A stretch of 64,000 nt of DNA from assembly GCA_015143295.1 (NCBI GenBank), contig CM026551.1:14929827-14993826 (forward strand), given 5' to 3'. Shown in pieces: positions 1 to 10,430 of the stretch (position 1 is the first letter of the stretch; every line of letters begins with the position of its first letter). The translations under genes were made by a program, and so were the position numbers. Below the pieces are notes generated by a model that did not search any database, was not told the origin of the DNA, and worked only from the letters and a program-made list of their open reading frames with translations. Origin of the DNA: Tetracentron sinense. Taxonomy: Eukaryota; Streptophyta; Magnoliopsida; Trochodendrales; Trochodendraceae.

Positions 1-603
1 GCGTACCGGTGATGCAAGTGTAAGTGTAAGGTGCAATGTATATGTAGTGTATGTGCAGTGATCCTAGCTATTGCAAATGCAATGCATGGACAATGATGAG
101 GGTGCATGGATGATGTAATAATGTCAGAGGGGCCCAGTGCAGGTGTTTGTGCCTAATGTCATGGTACAATTGTGAATAGAGTGACTTATCGGTTATGCAC
201 GTTTATGATGTGAGGAAGAAGATGCAAGAAAGGACTTTGTGCGGGAAAAGAGTACAGGACTGTGACTCAAAAGGAGAAAAAGACTCGATCCTAGGCAGGT
301 CCATCAGGGATCGCAAAGTCAAGCGGTCGGGGCACACCGTCTAGGTCCATGATTTGCTGTTGGAGGGATGTGACCTCAACCTCCAAATTCTCAATGGCTT
401 CAGCAGCATTGAACATCCGGGATCCGAACTGTCGGATCCGAGGAGTCATCTCAGCCTTTGCACTGTCGAGATGCTCTTTGTAGAAGTGTAGTTGGGCCCT
501 GATGATGGCTATTTTTCTGGTGTCGCCTTTCCGCTTCTTCTGACAAGACCGGACTGTCTGCTCGAGATGCTCTATCTATGGCCTGAAGTTTTGCTGTCCC
601 GCT

Positions 604-1869
604 CTACATCCTGAATGTTTGTTGAGCCTTCCGTAGCTGCTTCTCTTTCAGCTGAATTTGAAGCTGTCTCTTCAGGAAGATGTTTCTCCAGTGGACTACC
701 TTTTCAGCCAAGGGTATAGTCCCGTGTGACGGAGCCGAGATGGGTGTGGGCAGTTCCCTGGGTACAGACATGGGAGATGGAATGTCAGGATTTTCCATCC
801 AAAGTCGGTATACTGCATCTGTAGGTGGTCCTAATGTAACCACAAAGTCTGTTCGCTGATCTCGCCTGAAGTTTTTGCCAATCTGACTGGAATCGACCTG
901 TGAGGCTATCGGAACGTTACAGTGAAAGTGATCCAATCATTTCTCTGCCGGTCTATAACTGGGATACGCTAAGGGAATCCGAACTGTCGAAGGACTAGGA
1001 GTGGAATGTAGGCTGCGGAGCCTGTAAGTCTGGCAAGGATCATGCATTGCCTTCCAGTGATGACAACTCACTGCCGTATGATCTCCTCTGACAGGGTTTG
1101 GAGAAGCTGGTAGAGCTTTTTGATGTTTGTAGTTGCTATCGAGCCTTGATTCTGAGAAATCTCTCGATGTATATGATCGTAGGCAGGTGTCCTGCTAGCC
1201 ACAAGTGTAGGAGATATGCACTGGCATGGAAGATGCCCCTTCTGTGGTCTGCTGCCTGATTGAGAGCCCTGAGAAGCTCTGCAAAGATGATTGGTACTGT
1301 GCAGGAGTTGTGCATGTCCTTGAGGATCCCTACTTTAACTGGTTCGACAAGGGTACGACCTCTCGGGAATACCAACTGAGGTATGGTTATCAGTGCAAAG
1401 AAACTGAGGCTGGGAAGTTCCGCTATACTAGAGTCAGGGTTTCCCTTGCACTTGTACTACTTTCAAGATACTCTACTGGTATCCGACCAAAAAGAGCTGT
1501 TAGGACCGGGCTACAAGCAGGCAGACTTGATATGCAAAACCTGGACAGGTCTGTCTGGTATGTTGTCTTGTAGCGCGGTACTATGCCTTCGCCGTCCATG
1601 TTTAACCCTAAGATGCGCTGAATCTCTTCCAGTGTTGGACACAGTTTGTTCTTACCAAAACGGAACACCATGTAAGATGGGTTCCAACACTGGAAATCTG
1701 CATTCATGAGGCGCGGATCTGGTTTAACCATGGATAGGTTTAGGATAGTCCCGGTTTTGTAGTACTGAGCCCAAGCGATACCCTGGCTCGGGGTGAAGAC
1801 CTCAATTGCTTTCTGGAGGTTGTAATCACATGCCCCCTGAGAAGTCAAATGCACAGGCCGGTTGACCAA
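604..1869 (-). pseudogene. ORF1-like coding remnant upstream of gag in the Ogre/Tat element
   Basis: Minus-strand open stretches encode a protein of the kind found in plant retroelements upstream of gag. One has a CPTLEEIQRILGL motif. A middle part has an IPIIFAELLRALNQ-like helix and a C-terminal part has a basic, Gln-rich helix. PTLEE-type motifs are typical of the plant DUF7745-like family, and I assign it there by resemblance only. No catalytic residues are recognisable, and the function of this ORF is unknown in the family. The coding region is broken in several places. Confidence 0.5.
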
Positions 1870-2693
1870 TTGACTGGGTTATCCTTGAAGGACCTGCCAT
1901 CTAGACTCGATGTGAGTGCACTGTGTATGCAGATGAATGATGCAATATTTTCTGGGTGTGACAAGGCACATGTGATCCGATAGGGCAGACGGACAGAGTT
2001 CCGGCATACTTTACCTGGGTTGTTGAGAACCGGGGGCCTATCAGGTCAAGGTCGGGTATAGGTCTGGTGAAGACCTAATCGACTGGGATTTGAACCCCAT
2101 ATGCTATGTCAGGAAGCAGGGTAGGATGTGTTTTATTACAAGCACAAGGTTGGCTCATTACATGCCCCTGATGGGTGGTTATCCGGGTAGAGTGTGCCCG
2201 GGTAGTCAACCATGACTGGGGACATGTATAGGGTGCAAGCAAGTTAGGGTTTAGAGTATCCCTGCAAGTGGGCTGCTTGTAAACTATACCTTAGCCTAGG
2301 CTATATGTATGCATGCTGGGATATGCAAGAGTGTGTTCCTAAGGATGGGGGGATCACTTAACACCGTATATGCGACTCCCTGAAAGGGACGATTGGTGTA
2401 AGCGGGAGCGTTCAGAACCGTTTCCTGAGGATAGTCACCCAACAGGCCAAGTTCCGCGGACCTCCAAGACTGTTAAGCCCCTGTCACTGAGGATAGTCAT
2501 CCAGCAGCCGTGAGCGTAATAGGTCTGTCTAATAGGTATTGGGTTGATTACACTACAATGGTATGAATGATATGCACAGTACACAAATCATCAAAGAGAT
2601 GTAAAATGATTAGTATTATGTTAAATACTTAAGGATTTGATTAATTTGAGGTTTAGTTTGGCTTAAACCTAGGTTCCGGGTTGAACCTTAAAA
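1870..2693. other. Untranslated leader of the Ogre/Tat element
   Basis: No coding potential is recognisable between the ORF1-like region and the primer site. The sequence is GC-richer than the host flanks and looks like the long 5' leader typical of this group. Confidence 0.5.
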
Positions 2694-2711
2694 TCCCCAG
2701 CAGAGTCGCCA
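2694..2711 (-). other. Primer-binding site, Arg-tRNA type
   Basis: On the minus strand the 18 bases read TGGCGACTCTGCTGGGGA. This is the complement of the 3' end of a plant Arg tRNA and the usual primer site of Ogre-type elements. It lies four bases inside the LTR end at 2716, which fixes both the LTR boundary and the orientation. Confidence 0.8.
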
Positions 2712-3179
2712 GAGCTGTGAGCGCGGGTTTCGGGAAACCCTGGTTTGCATCTCACGGGTAGAGTTAAGAGTCGCCACCTATTCATTCGGAAGGGATAAGT
2801 CCCCCGGATTTGGATAAGGTCTTGGTCTGTGATCAGAGATCAGGGTAAGAGGTTCGGTTAAGTCCGGGGAAGGGGTTAGGCACCCCGGCACTTTCACTTT
2901 TCAATGGTTCCCTATTTGCTAGGATTAAGCCAAACTAATCTCAAGTTTAATCAAATGCCTTAAGTATTTAAGAAAATGCTAATCTAAGAAGGAGAAAATC
3001 CTAGACTAGGGTCGAACCCGGGTTGGGCTGCCTACGTACTCACATAGGGGTGAGATCAGACCGAGCGTAGTTCTGGCACATGAGCCCGTGCCAAGGCTAG
3101 GGGTGTGTGTGTGTGTGCACCAAGGGTGAATTAGGGTTCAGCCGGGAGGCTAGGGTGGTTGACCGGGTTGGTCAAGTGC

Positions 3180-3400
3180 TTGGTATTGGGCCCGGTAGGC
3201 CTAAGGTAAGTCCGATAGGTTAAGGTTGGGCTTGGTAGGCCAAGGGTGAAGTCCGGTAGGCTAGTTTGGGCCCGGTAGGTCGAGATTGGGCCCGGTAGGC
3301 CAATGGTGAGCCCAGTAGGCTAGGGTTTGGCCCGGTAGGTCGAGATTAGGCCCGGTAGGCCAAGGGGTGAGGCCCGGTAGGCCCAAGGTGTCTTAACCGA
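3180..3400. repeat. GGGCCCGGTAGGCC minisatellite inside the LTR
   Basis: About eleven imperfect units built on GGCCCGGTAGG, alternating with CAAGGTGAG- or TCGAGATT-like spacers at a period near 20 bases. It lies wholly inside the Ogre LTR, so it belongs to the element and not to the host. Confidence 0.75.
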
Positions 3401-4012
3401 GGGTTAGGGTTGCTAACCATGGTTAAAAAAGTCCAACATCAGATTTTTTTGGTCTTTTGAATTTTTCTGATTTTTTTGGGATTTTCTTAGATTTTTCGCA
3501 GCGGTCAAAGGTGCTTAACCGCGGTTAAGGAGGGGAGGTCACCATGGTTAAGGGTCTTAACCATGGTTAAATGGTCAAAAGAGACCATTTTTGGGTTTCT
3601 CCTAATATTTTGGATTTTTTGAACATTTTTTCAGATTTTTTCCGGGTCAGGATTTTTTACTCGTGGTTAAGGGTCCAAAATGAGGTCGACTCTGATTAAG
3701 TGTCTTAACCACAGTAAAAAATACAATTGAAGACATTTTTGGATTCCATGTAATATTTATGATTTTTTTAGAATTTTTGCTAGATCATGGACCGCTTAAC
3801 CATGGTTAAATGTTAACCACGGGTGAGTTTAACTATGGTTAAGGGGCCGACTGAAGCAAAAGTGGGCCCAAGGTCCATGGCAGGGCCTAGACTGGCCTCC
3901 TACCCGGTTTGGGCCCCCTCAAATATCCGAAATTGCAAAAAATTCTAAATTTTCATCAAATTTTTAACCATAGTTAACATGAATTTAACTATGGTTAACG
4001 GGGGAATCGCGG

Positions 4013-4313
4013 GAATCCGAGACCACCAGTGGGTAGCCTGATATGTGGGGAACGATTTGGGCCCTTGTGAAGCCCAAGGGGAGGCCGTATGTGGGCCCCA
4101 CAGAGTCCCAAAGTCGCCCCAAAAAAACACCACATAAAATGACGATTTCCACAAAAACCGATTTTTTCCAAACTTTGCGGCAATTTTGCCGCTGATTGGC
4201 TCTACCCCTGGGGGATCTGAGACCACGTTCGTGAAGCATACTATGAGGGAAACAATTTGGGCCCTTGTAGGGCCCAAGGGGAGGCCGGATGTGGGCCCCA
4301 CAGAGGCCCAAAG
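4013..4313. repeat. Direct duplication of about 100 bp within the LTR
   Basis: 4013-4113 and 4213-4313 are similar copies offset by exactly 200 bases. Both contain ATTTGGGCCCTTGT and GTGGGCCCCACAGAG. The clearest match is 4051-4113 against 4251-4313. Confidence 0.75.
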
Positions 4314-5339
4314 TTGCTCAATCGCACAGATTTTCACACTGTCGACCCCACTTTGGGGTCGATTTAACTATGGTTAGAATGAGAGTTAGGGGCTGAAAAT
4401 TTACAGGGGGGTAGCCCTACATATGGGGAGTCTAACCATGGCCTCGGTTTCGACCAGGGCCGGGGCTAACCATGGTTAAACCGTGGTCACAGGGAGTGTC
4501 AGAAACTGATTTTTTTTTTTGAAAATTTTTTGCAAAAAACTTTTTGGTGGCTAGGCGTGCTTGGCCCATGTGAGTCTAGGGGGATCACTCATTGATTGAG
4601 GACCCCCTCAGACCTCCGGGAGTGGTCGCCATGGTGTGGGGTGGTGGTGTCCATGACTACGCATCAAAGGGAGACCTCCTTGCCAAACGGTTTGGAACTA
4701 CCCCAAAATAAAATAAAAAATAAAAAAATGGCAAAATGGGACCCATGGAATGGGACCAGGGGTCCCTTACAAGGGCAGTGACAGCAAATAAAAAAATAGG
4801 GGGAGTATATGTATACCCTGTGGCTATAGTGGCCGCGCGGTGATGGCGAGGTTGTGGTAGTGCTACGAGGTTGTGGCGATGCGACGAGGCAGTGGCGATG
4901 CGACGAGGCCGTGGCGATGCTACGAGGCCGTGGTGAGCAAAGGATGGGGTGTGACGGCTGGGATGAGGGGAAACAGTAACTGTAACATATTTTTTTTTTC
5001 TTAAAAAAAAAAAACCTCAATACGGTGGCTTCAGTGGTGGAAGGGAGTGTCTAGGGGATTTGGGTGAAGTGTTGGGAGACTGGGCTCCCTTCTTAGGTGA
5101 AGAGGGATGTATAAGGATGGGCTAACAAGTTTTTTTTCTTTCCCCAAAACCTCCCCTCACAGTAGCTAACGTTGTGATTTTTTATAGAAGAATGGAAGGA
5201 GATAAGGTGGATAAGGATGAGGATAGGATCAAGGCGCGTGGGGGACAAGCCTGGAGAGGCCAGGTGGTCAGGGGAGATCCGGGCAGGAAGAAATCGGGAG
5301 GGACTGTACTCCCATCCTTACGATAGGGACGATGAACAG

Positions 5340-5720
5340 TCCCCCCTAAAAACAGATTTTTTTTTCTTTTTTTTTTTTGTTCCGGTTCTTGTGGGTTCGG
5401 TTATTTGAGTTGGGCCCAACCCACATATGGGCCCTGCCACATGGGGTTGGTGCCCAATCACACCCCAAATTTTTATTTATTTATTTATTTATCTTTTTTT
5501 TTTGTTTTTCTTTTCTTTGAAAAAAAAAACTCTTTTTTTTTTCTTGTTTTTTTTTTTTTTAGACTTAAAAAAAAACCTTTTTTTTTTTGTTGTTTTTTTT
5601 TTTAGATTTAAAAAAAAAACCTTTTTTTTTTAGACTTTAAAAAACCTTTTCTTTTTTTTTGTTATTTTTTTTGTTTTGTTGTAAAAAAAAAAAACTCTAT
5701 TTTTTTTTTTTTTGTTTGTT
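5340..5720. repeat. T-rich low-complexity tract
   Basis: Runs of T broken by short A-runs and TTTGTT units, inside the LTR. Apparent reading frames here are poly-Phe/Lys artefacts. Confidence 0.85.
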
Positions 5721-5919
5721 TTTTGCCCTTTTGAGCTAAACCATCACACATGTGGGGGAAAGCAAAAAGTATTTTACTTTACAACAAAAATTTGAATTTT
5801 ACAAAGGGGTAGTGTGGGTTCTACCTTAGATTTGGCTTAATGGGCCCATGCTTGGGCCCAAAAACAAGGTTTTATCCATTTTGGACTTGAAAAGGGGCCT
5901 TGAGCCCATGGGACTTTGC

Positions 5920-6045
5920 CTAGGGCTTGGGCTAGGGCTAAGCTAGGGTTAGACCTAGGTTTAGGTCTAGGGTTTACCTAGGGTTAGCCTAGGGTTAGAC
6001 TAGGGCTTAGGCCACTACCTAGGGTTAAACTAGGATTTGGCTTAG
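5920..6045 (+). repeat. CTAGGGTTA-type, telomere-like degenerate repeat
   Basis: About a dozen units of the form CTAGGGTT(T/A)A or CTAGGGCT occur close to the 5' end of the Ogre LTR. They recall the plant telomere unit TTTAGGG but have an 8-12 base irregular spacing, so they are probably a home-grown tandem array of the LTR. Confidence 0.55.
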
Positions 6046-6107
6046 AATAACCATGGTTAACGGAGATTTACCGTGGTTAAGCAGGGTGTAAAAATTGGGT
6101 GCTTACA

Positions 6108-6759
6108 ACCCCTATTATCCATTTCTTGTAATGAAGCAATACAGGTTTTCAAGGACATTACTTTTGTGTGTAGGGCACCAAACTCAACTTTATTCCAACG
6201 CTTGAGGTCAAAACTACATTTTCAAATATTCTTACAAAAAGAGAACATAAAGGAGCCACCAGTGAAATTAGACCATGAATTCGCCACAATACCCGAACAA
6301 GCGGGGTGGGAAGATCACATCACCTCATAGTGGAAATGGGGTTTAAAAACCCTTGTAGAAAGTTTGAATTAATCACTACTGGTTGGTGATCAGACCTAAT
6401 TGCTAGAAGATGTGGTAATGTGATACTGATATATTAGGAAATAATTCAATCCATTACGGGTTAGCGAGACTTCTATCTAGCCGTACCTGAATAAGTTCTT
6501 CATCATCCCTTTTTTAAATTTTTTTTTTTTTTTTTAACCTTCTAAAAAAATATATATATGAAATACCGAATCGACCGTCCCAAACCCCCCTAACTAACTA
6601 GGGCTTAATGGGATGAGGATGGGCAAAGAAAGATTTTGATAAACATGGATAGGGTCACCCGCCCAGCCTCGGGTTTGGTACGTGAAGGGGTAGAGGGTCG
6701 GGATCGGCCGGGGCCCAAACCCGTTCCATTGCCATAAAGATTAAAGACAGTAAATTACT
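6108..6759. other. Unassigned host flank right of the Ogre element
   Basis: 6073-6330 contains an open frame of 85 codons that begins inside the LTR. Its host part resembles nothing I know. The rest is AT-rich with T-runs near 6517-6535. No gene is supported. Confidence 0.4.
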
Positions 6760-9700
6760 GACAGGGAAAGGGTATTTTCGGGGAAGAAAATTATCCTTAG
6801 GTCTACTAATTGGAGATGCTTGGTGGGCGAGACTGAACTCTCCCCGAGTTCAACGCAATTGGCTGTGATCCGATCTCTCTTTAACTCTGAAGAGAGGGGA
6901 GCGACTGAGCCAGAGAGGGTTAGGGTTTGGGGTTTGTGGGGGGAGGAAGAAGGGTTCTTGAAGCGGCAAACATGTGGATACGAAAACTGAAACTCTTTTG
7001 TTTCTCTCTCTGAGGGTATCATGATGCCTTTTTCTTAGTTTTCAATCTGAATTTGCATATTTCTTTTTTTGCTGCTCGTCCCTTCTTCCTCTTCTTCTTC
7101 TTCTTCTCTTCCTCTCTCTCTGCGCTTGGTTGCTACCCTCTCAGCCTTGTGATGATGCTGAGTTGCTCTGAAGGCCCTTTTTCCTTTCCCTTTCCATTTC
7201 CATTTCCATTTCCATTTCTTTTTTTCTTTTTTTTATTAATAAAAAAAATAATTTGGGTTTTGGTTTTGTATTGAGGTGGATGTTATGACTTATGCGTCAT
7301 TGGGTAAGTGGGTCTCTCTTTCTTTTTCGCTGTGATTAATTTTGTCTGATCCTTGTTTATCGATCTAGAAATCTTCTCTTTTTTTTGTTGTTGGCCATCT
7401 TGAAATCTTCTGAGATGCGTGAACAACGAAATACCTGATGCTAATTCTATAAAGTTCAGGTTTTGTTTTTAAAATCTTCATTCATAACCCTATTTTATGT
7501 TGAAACCCTAGCCCCAAGTTTCTCTTCCTTTTTTAGGGCAGGCTGTTCATGGTTTCAACGGGCTGTGTCGGCCAGGGCACTTTTTTTTTTTTTTTTTTTT
7601 TAAGGGTTGTATTCGAGCCGAACTGAAGCTCGAACTCGGCTTAAACTTTTTGAAGCCAGGTTTGAGCCAAGCTTGACCCAAGCTCAAAAAGCTCGACGAG
7701 CTTGGCTAAATTACAATAGCCTGGGTCGAGCTCGAATTGATTCAACTCGGTTTGTGATCAACTTGATTTATTAAAAAACCAACTTGATTTTATTAAAAAC
7801 CTATTTTTAAGTGTGGACGTGTGATGTATGTTATGTTGAAACCTTGTCAAAAAAACCTATAAACTCTTTTCCTTAGGTCTCCTTATGCTATTAGGTTGTG
7901 TGCGCTTGATAGTGTGTTGTACGTTTAAATTTTATAAAAAAAAATAAACATAAAATTTAGTATTATGAATAATAATTATATATTTTTGGGTGGTGCTCGG
8001 CATCCCAATATTTACTTAAACACACCTAAACATCAAAAGAAAGAGAAAAACAAAAAATCCCCAATGTTCTCTATTCCTTATTCCTTACTGTAACCCAATT
8101 GCAGAGGTTCTTGGAGGCCTAGCTTGTGTCACTTTTGTCTTTGATTATGTGGCCAATTAGCCGAGAGAGAAACAGAAGTGGAAAATCCTAATTAGGGGAT
8201 AATTTGTAGGTTAGTGTGATACCTTGAAGTGAGATTAGCATTAGAGGTGAAGAGGGAAAATAGAAGCCCAGTCATGGTTCAACCGAATCTGATATTCTCT
8301 AAGCTACTCGAATGGGAGAAAATGAGAAGAGAAGAAAGGTTCGGATTTCCAACATTTGCTTGTGCTTGTTCTTTGCATGGAACCTCGATAGAATGAAAGT
8401 GTATGTTTTTTGGTTTTTGTTTTTGTTTTGTTTATGCTAATGAATGGTTGAGGTTTAGGGGAATTTCTGGATTTATTTGGTGCCCATCTCTTCTATCACT
8501 TTTTTCTTATGAGAAGATTTATAGGAGGTTTTGGTCTGAAAAGGAAGGGAAAGAGTGTATTCTTGTCCTTTTATTTTATTAACGTATAATTGAATTTTAT
8601 TAATTTGGTGTATTTCAATAAATGTTAGGGTGCACCTAACATTACCCTTATTTTTTTATATGATATTTGAGTCAAGTTTTGAGCTGAGATGGATCAAATA
8701 GGCCTTGATAGAATTAGATATTTAAGCTTGAGTTCGGCTTGATCGAGCCAAGCTTTTGAGCTGCTCGGGTTAGATATACCCTAATATTTTTGGCTAAAGT
8801 TTTGGATAGATTGAGGGTCTAAGTTCCCTCGACTGAACTTACGATCAACTAAAGAAGGTTCAGGTCATGGTTGAGCCATATTCGATGTGGACTGACTATT
8901 GTGGCAATCTTTTTTTATTGCATAGACACTATTTTTGGTACAGGGCTTTTATAGGATGCACGCTGTAGTTGGCCCAATCCTTAATTGGCGAGCATAATAG
9001 AACAATTCCACAAGTTAATCAGAACTGAGAGTAACGGATTTGCTGTGGTGTTAGAAATTGATAAATTTTCATGTTGATTTTGTAGGAATAATGTGAATGG
9101 GACACCATAGATTTTGACTAGCTATTGTTCTTGATGTGTGTTTATTTAGCATTTTATGTGTTGTTTAGGCAATTAAGATTTTCCTCTGCCATTTTTTTCT
9201 GAGATTACCCAATATAATCAATGTACATACGGAGAACAATCATTTTCTTAATGGCCCCATGGTTTTGAAGTTGTATTGAGAGTATACTAATGAAGTTTAG
9301 AATCCGAGAGAGTCTTGCGTAAAATCTTTAGATTTCATTTCCATTTCACACCTTTCTTTTCACTCCTATTTTTTTTTTTTCTTGGATTCTATTGTTTCTT
9401 GCTCATAAAGAATGATAATGCCTATAGACTATATGAGGGTAAGCTCTAGTTTAAACTTTAGACCAAGAATATTAGGGTTGTATTGGGCTTGATGGTGCCT
9501 TTAAGGGGGTTTTGGCGTGCGCTGCAACAAACCCTAATTGAACCAAATCTACGGTCCAAAAAGTAAGGCTTTGGATCATGAGGAGAAAATGAAATGATTT
9601 GCTCTCAAATTATTGAACTCGGTCATCCACCAAAGGTAAACCGAAGCCAAAAAGTAATGTCTTGAATCATTTTCTCTTTAGTGGAACACATCATTTGATT

Positions 9701-10380
9701 TGGAAACCTAACCCCTTTTAAAAGGGTCTTGGGAAGGGACCCTTTGTAGCTCGTGTCCCTTTTAACTAATTTTTAAAATTTTAATTAATTTTAACTAATT
9801 TATGATTAATATTTTTTATTCTAAAAATAAAAATTGGATGAATGAACCTTAAGACCACTGTTGGTGGGTGTTAAAAAGGAGGGGTGGACACATGATAGTT
9901 CTCACATCAGACAATATTCTGAGCTCTTAATCCCTTAAAATTACCATCACGCCCCAAACGGTTGACATCCATTTTGGAGGGTATTTGGGTGAAGCTCCTA
10001 AAGGTTTGAGAGTGTCTGTTGTAGTGTAGGGTGTGTGTGAGTGGATGTGTGGGTGTGTGTTTTCTTTACCTTGATTGCACCTATCGCCTTGTTGTGTAGT
10101 TTGCCTTGAACTAAAAAACCGTCATAGTTTGTGCACGTGATTGAACTCAGGGGGAGTTCAATTGCATCCATCGGTTCACATGTCTCTTATAACTCTTATT
10201 AATTCTAGTTAAGAATCACTAATCTAATCTAAGTTTAGTATTTTAATATTCTTTTGAAACAAACCCTTCTTAACCTTATATTTAAATGTTTTAAAATATT
10301 TTTTTTGTAAATAAAATTAAGGATAGGTTATTGAACATTAATAAATTTTAACTACGGTTAATAAAAGATTTAAAATGCAC
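6760..10380 (+). repeat. Segmental copy A of a threefold head-to-tail duplication
   Basis: The copy begins with a UTR-like block (6760-7300) containing GAGTTCAA..GATTGGCTGTGAT, AGCGGC and CT-rich tracts. It then follows the same order of anchors as copy B: GTTTAAATTTTATAAAA, the hAT element at 7988-8647, CGAGCCAAGCTTTTGAGCTG, and TTGATTTTGTAGGAATAATG near 9080. It lacks most of the material found at 11500-12900 in B. No intact reading frame is conserved between the copies. The block looks like the 5' edge of a gene, but its coding part is not here. Confidence 0.75.
7988..8647. mobile_element. Non-autonomous hAT element in copy A
   Basis: Ends read GGGTGGTGCTCGGCATCCC... and ...GGGTGCACCTAACATTACCC. 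The flanks are ATATTTTT and TTATTTTT, an 8-bp TSD with one mismatch. The same insertion sits at the paralogous site in copy B (13804-14574), so it predates the duplication. Confidence 0.7.
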
Positions 10381-10430
10381 ACGTGTTAAAATCTCCCATT
10401 TTGCTGTGATTCAATCTCGAGAAGCACACG
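10130..10430. mobile_element. Foldback MITE of the CACGTG/TTAACC family (copy A/B junction)
   Basis: The left arm has CACATGTCTCTTATAACTC followed by TTAAGAATCACTAAT. The right arm has TTTTAACTACGGTTAAT and CACACGTGTT, which together form a loose inverted repeat. The same family recurs many times in the window. The junction between copies A and B falls inside this element. Confidence 0.5.

Larger units (their letters stand above)
1..6107 (-). mobile_element. Ogre/Tat-type Ty3-gypsy LTR retrotransposon, 5' part
   Basis: The element is read on the minus strand and runs off the left edge. Its 5' LTR occupies 2716-6107, opens on the minus strand with TGTAAGCACCCAATTTTTAC and ends CGCTCACA. An Arg-tRNA-type primer site follows four bases later. 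A leader of about 800 bases and a gag-upstream coding region come next. Long LTRs, this LTR start, an Arg primer and an extra ORF before gag are the known marks of the Ogre/Tat group. The copy is broken, with several breaks in its coding part. Without the 3' LTR its age cannot be estimated. Confidence 0.8.
2716..6107 (-). repeat. 5' LTR of the Ogre/Tat element (about 3.4 kb)
   Basis: Both ends carry the TG...CA signature, and the inner end lies four bases from the primer site. Inside are a GGCCCGGTAGG minisatellite, a 200-bp direct duplication, more than ten copies or near-copies of the palindrome TTAACCATGGTTAA, long T-runs and a stretch of CTAGGGTTA-type units. The host flank starts at 6108. 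The matching target-site copy lies outside the window, so the TSD cannot be tested. Confidence 0.8.

Noticed and set aside
3180-3400. Possible CRISPR-like array
   Set aside because: Units of about 20 bases with near-identical 'spacers' inside an LTR make it a minisatellite, and the host is a plant.
3945-4377. Overlapping open frames on both strands of the LTR
   Set aside because: They cover the GC-rich 200-bp duplication of the Ogre LTR, and the similar peptides in several frames are a by-product of that repeat.
5217-5633. Open frames rich in Phe and Lys
   Set aside because: They come from T- and A-runs and have no domain or splice context.
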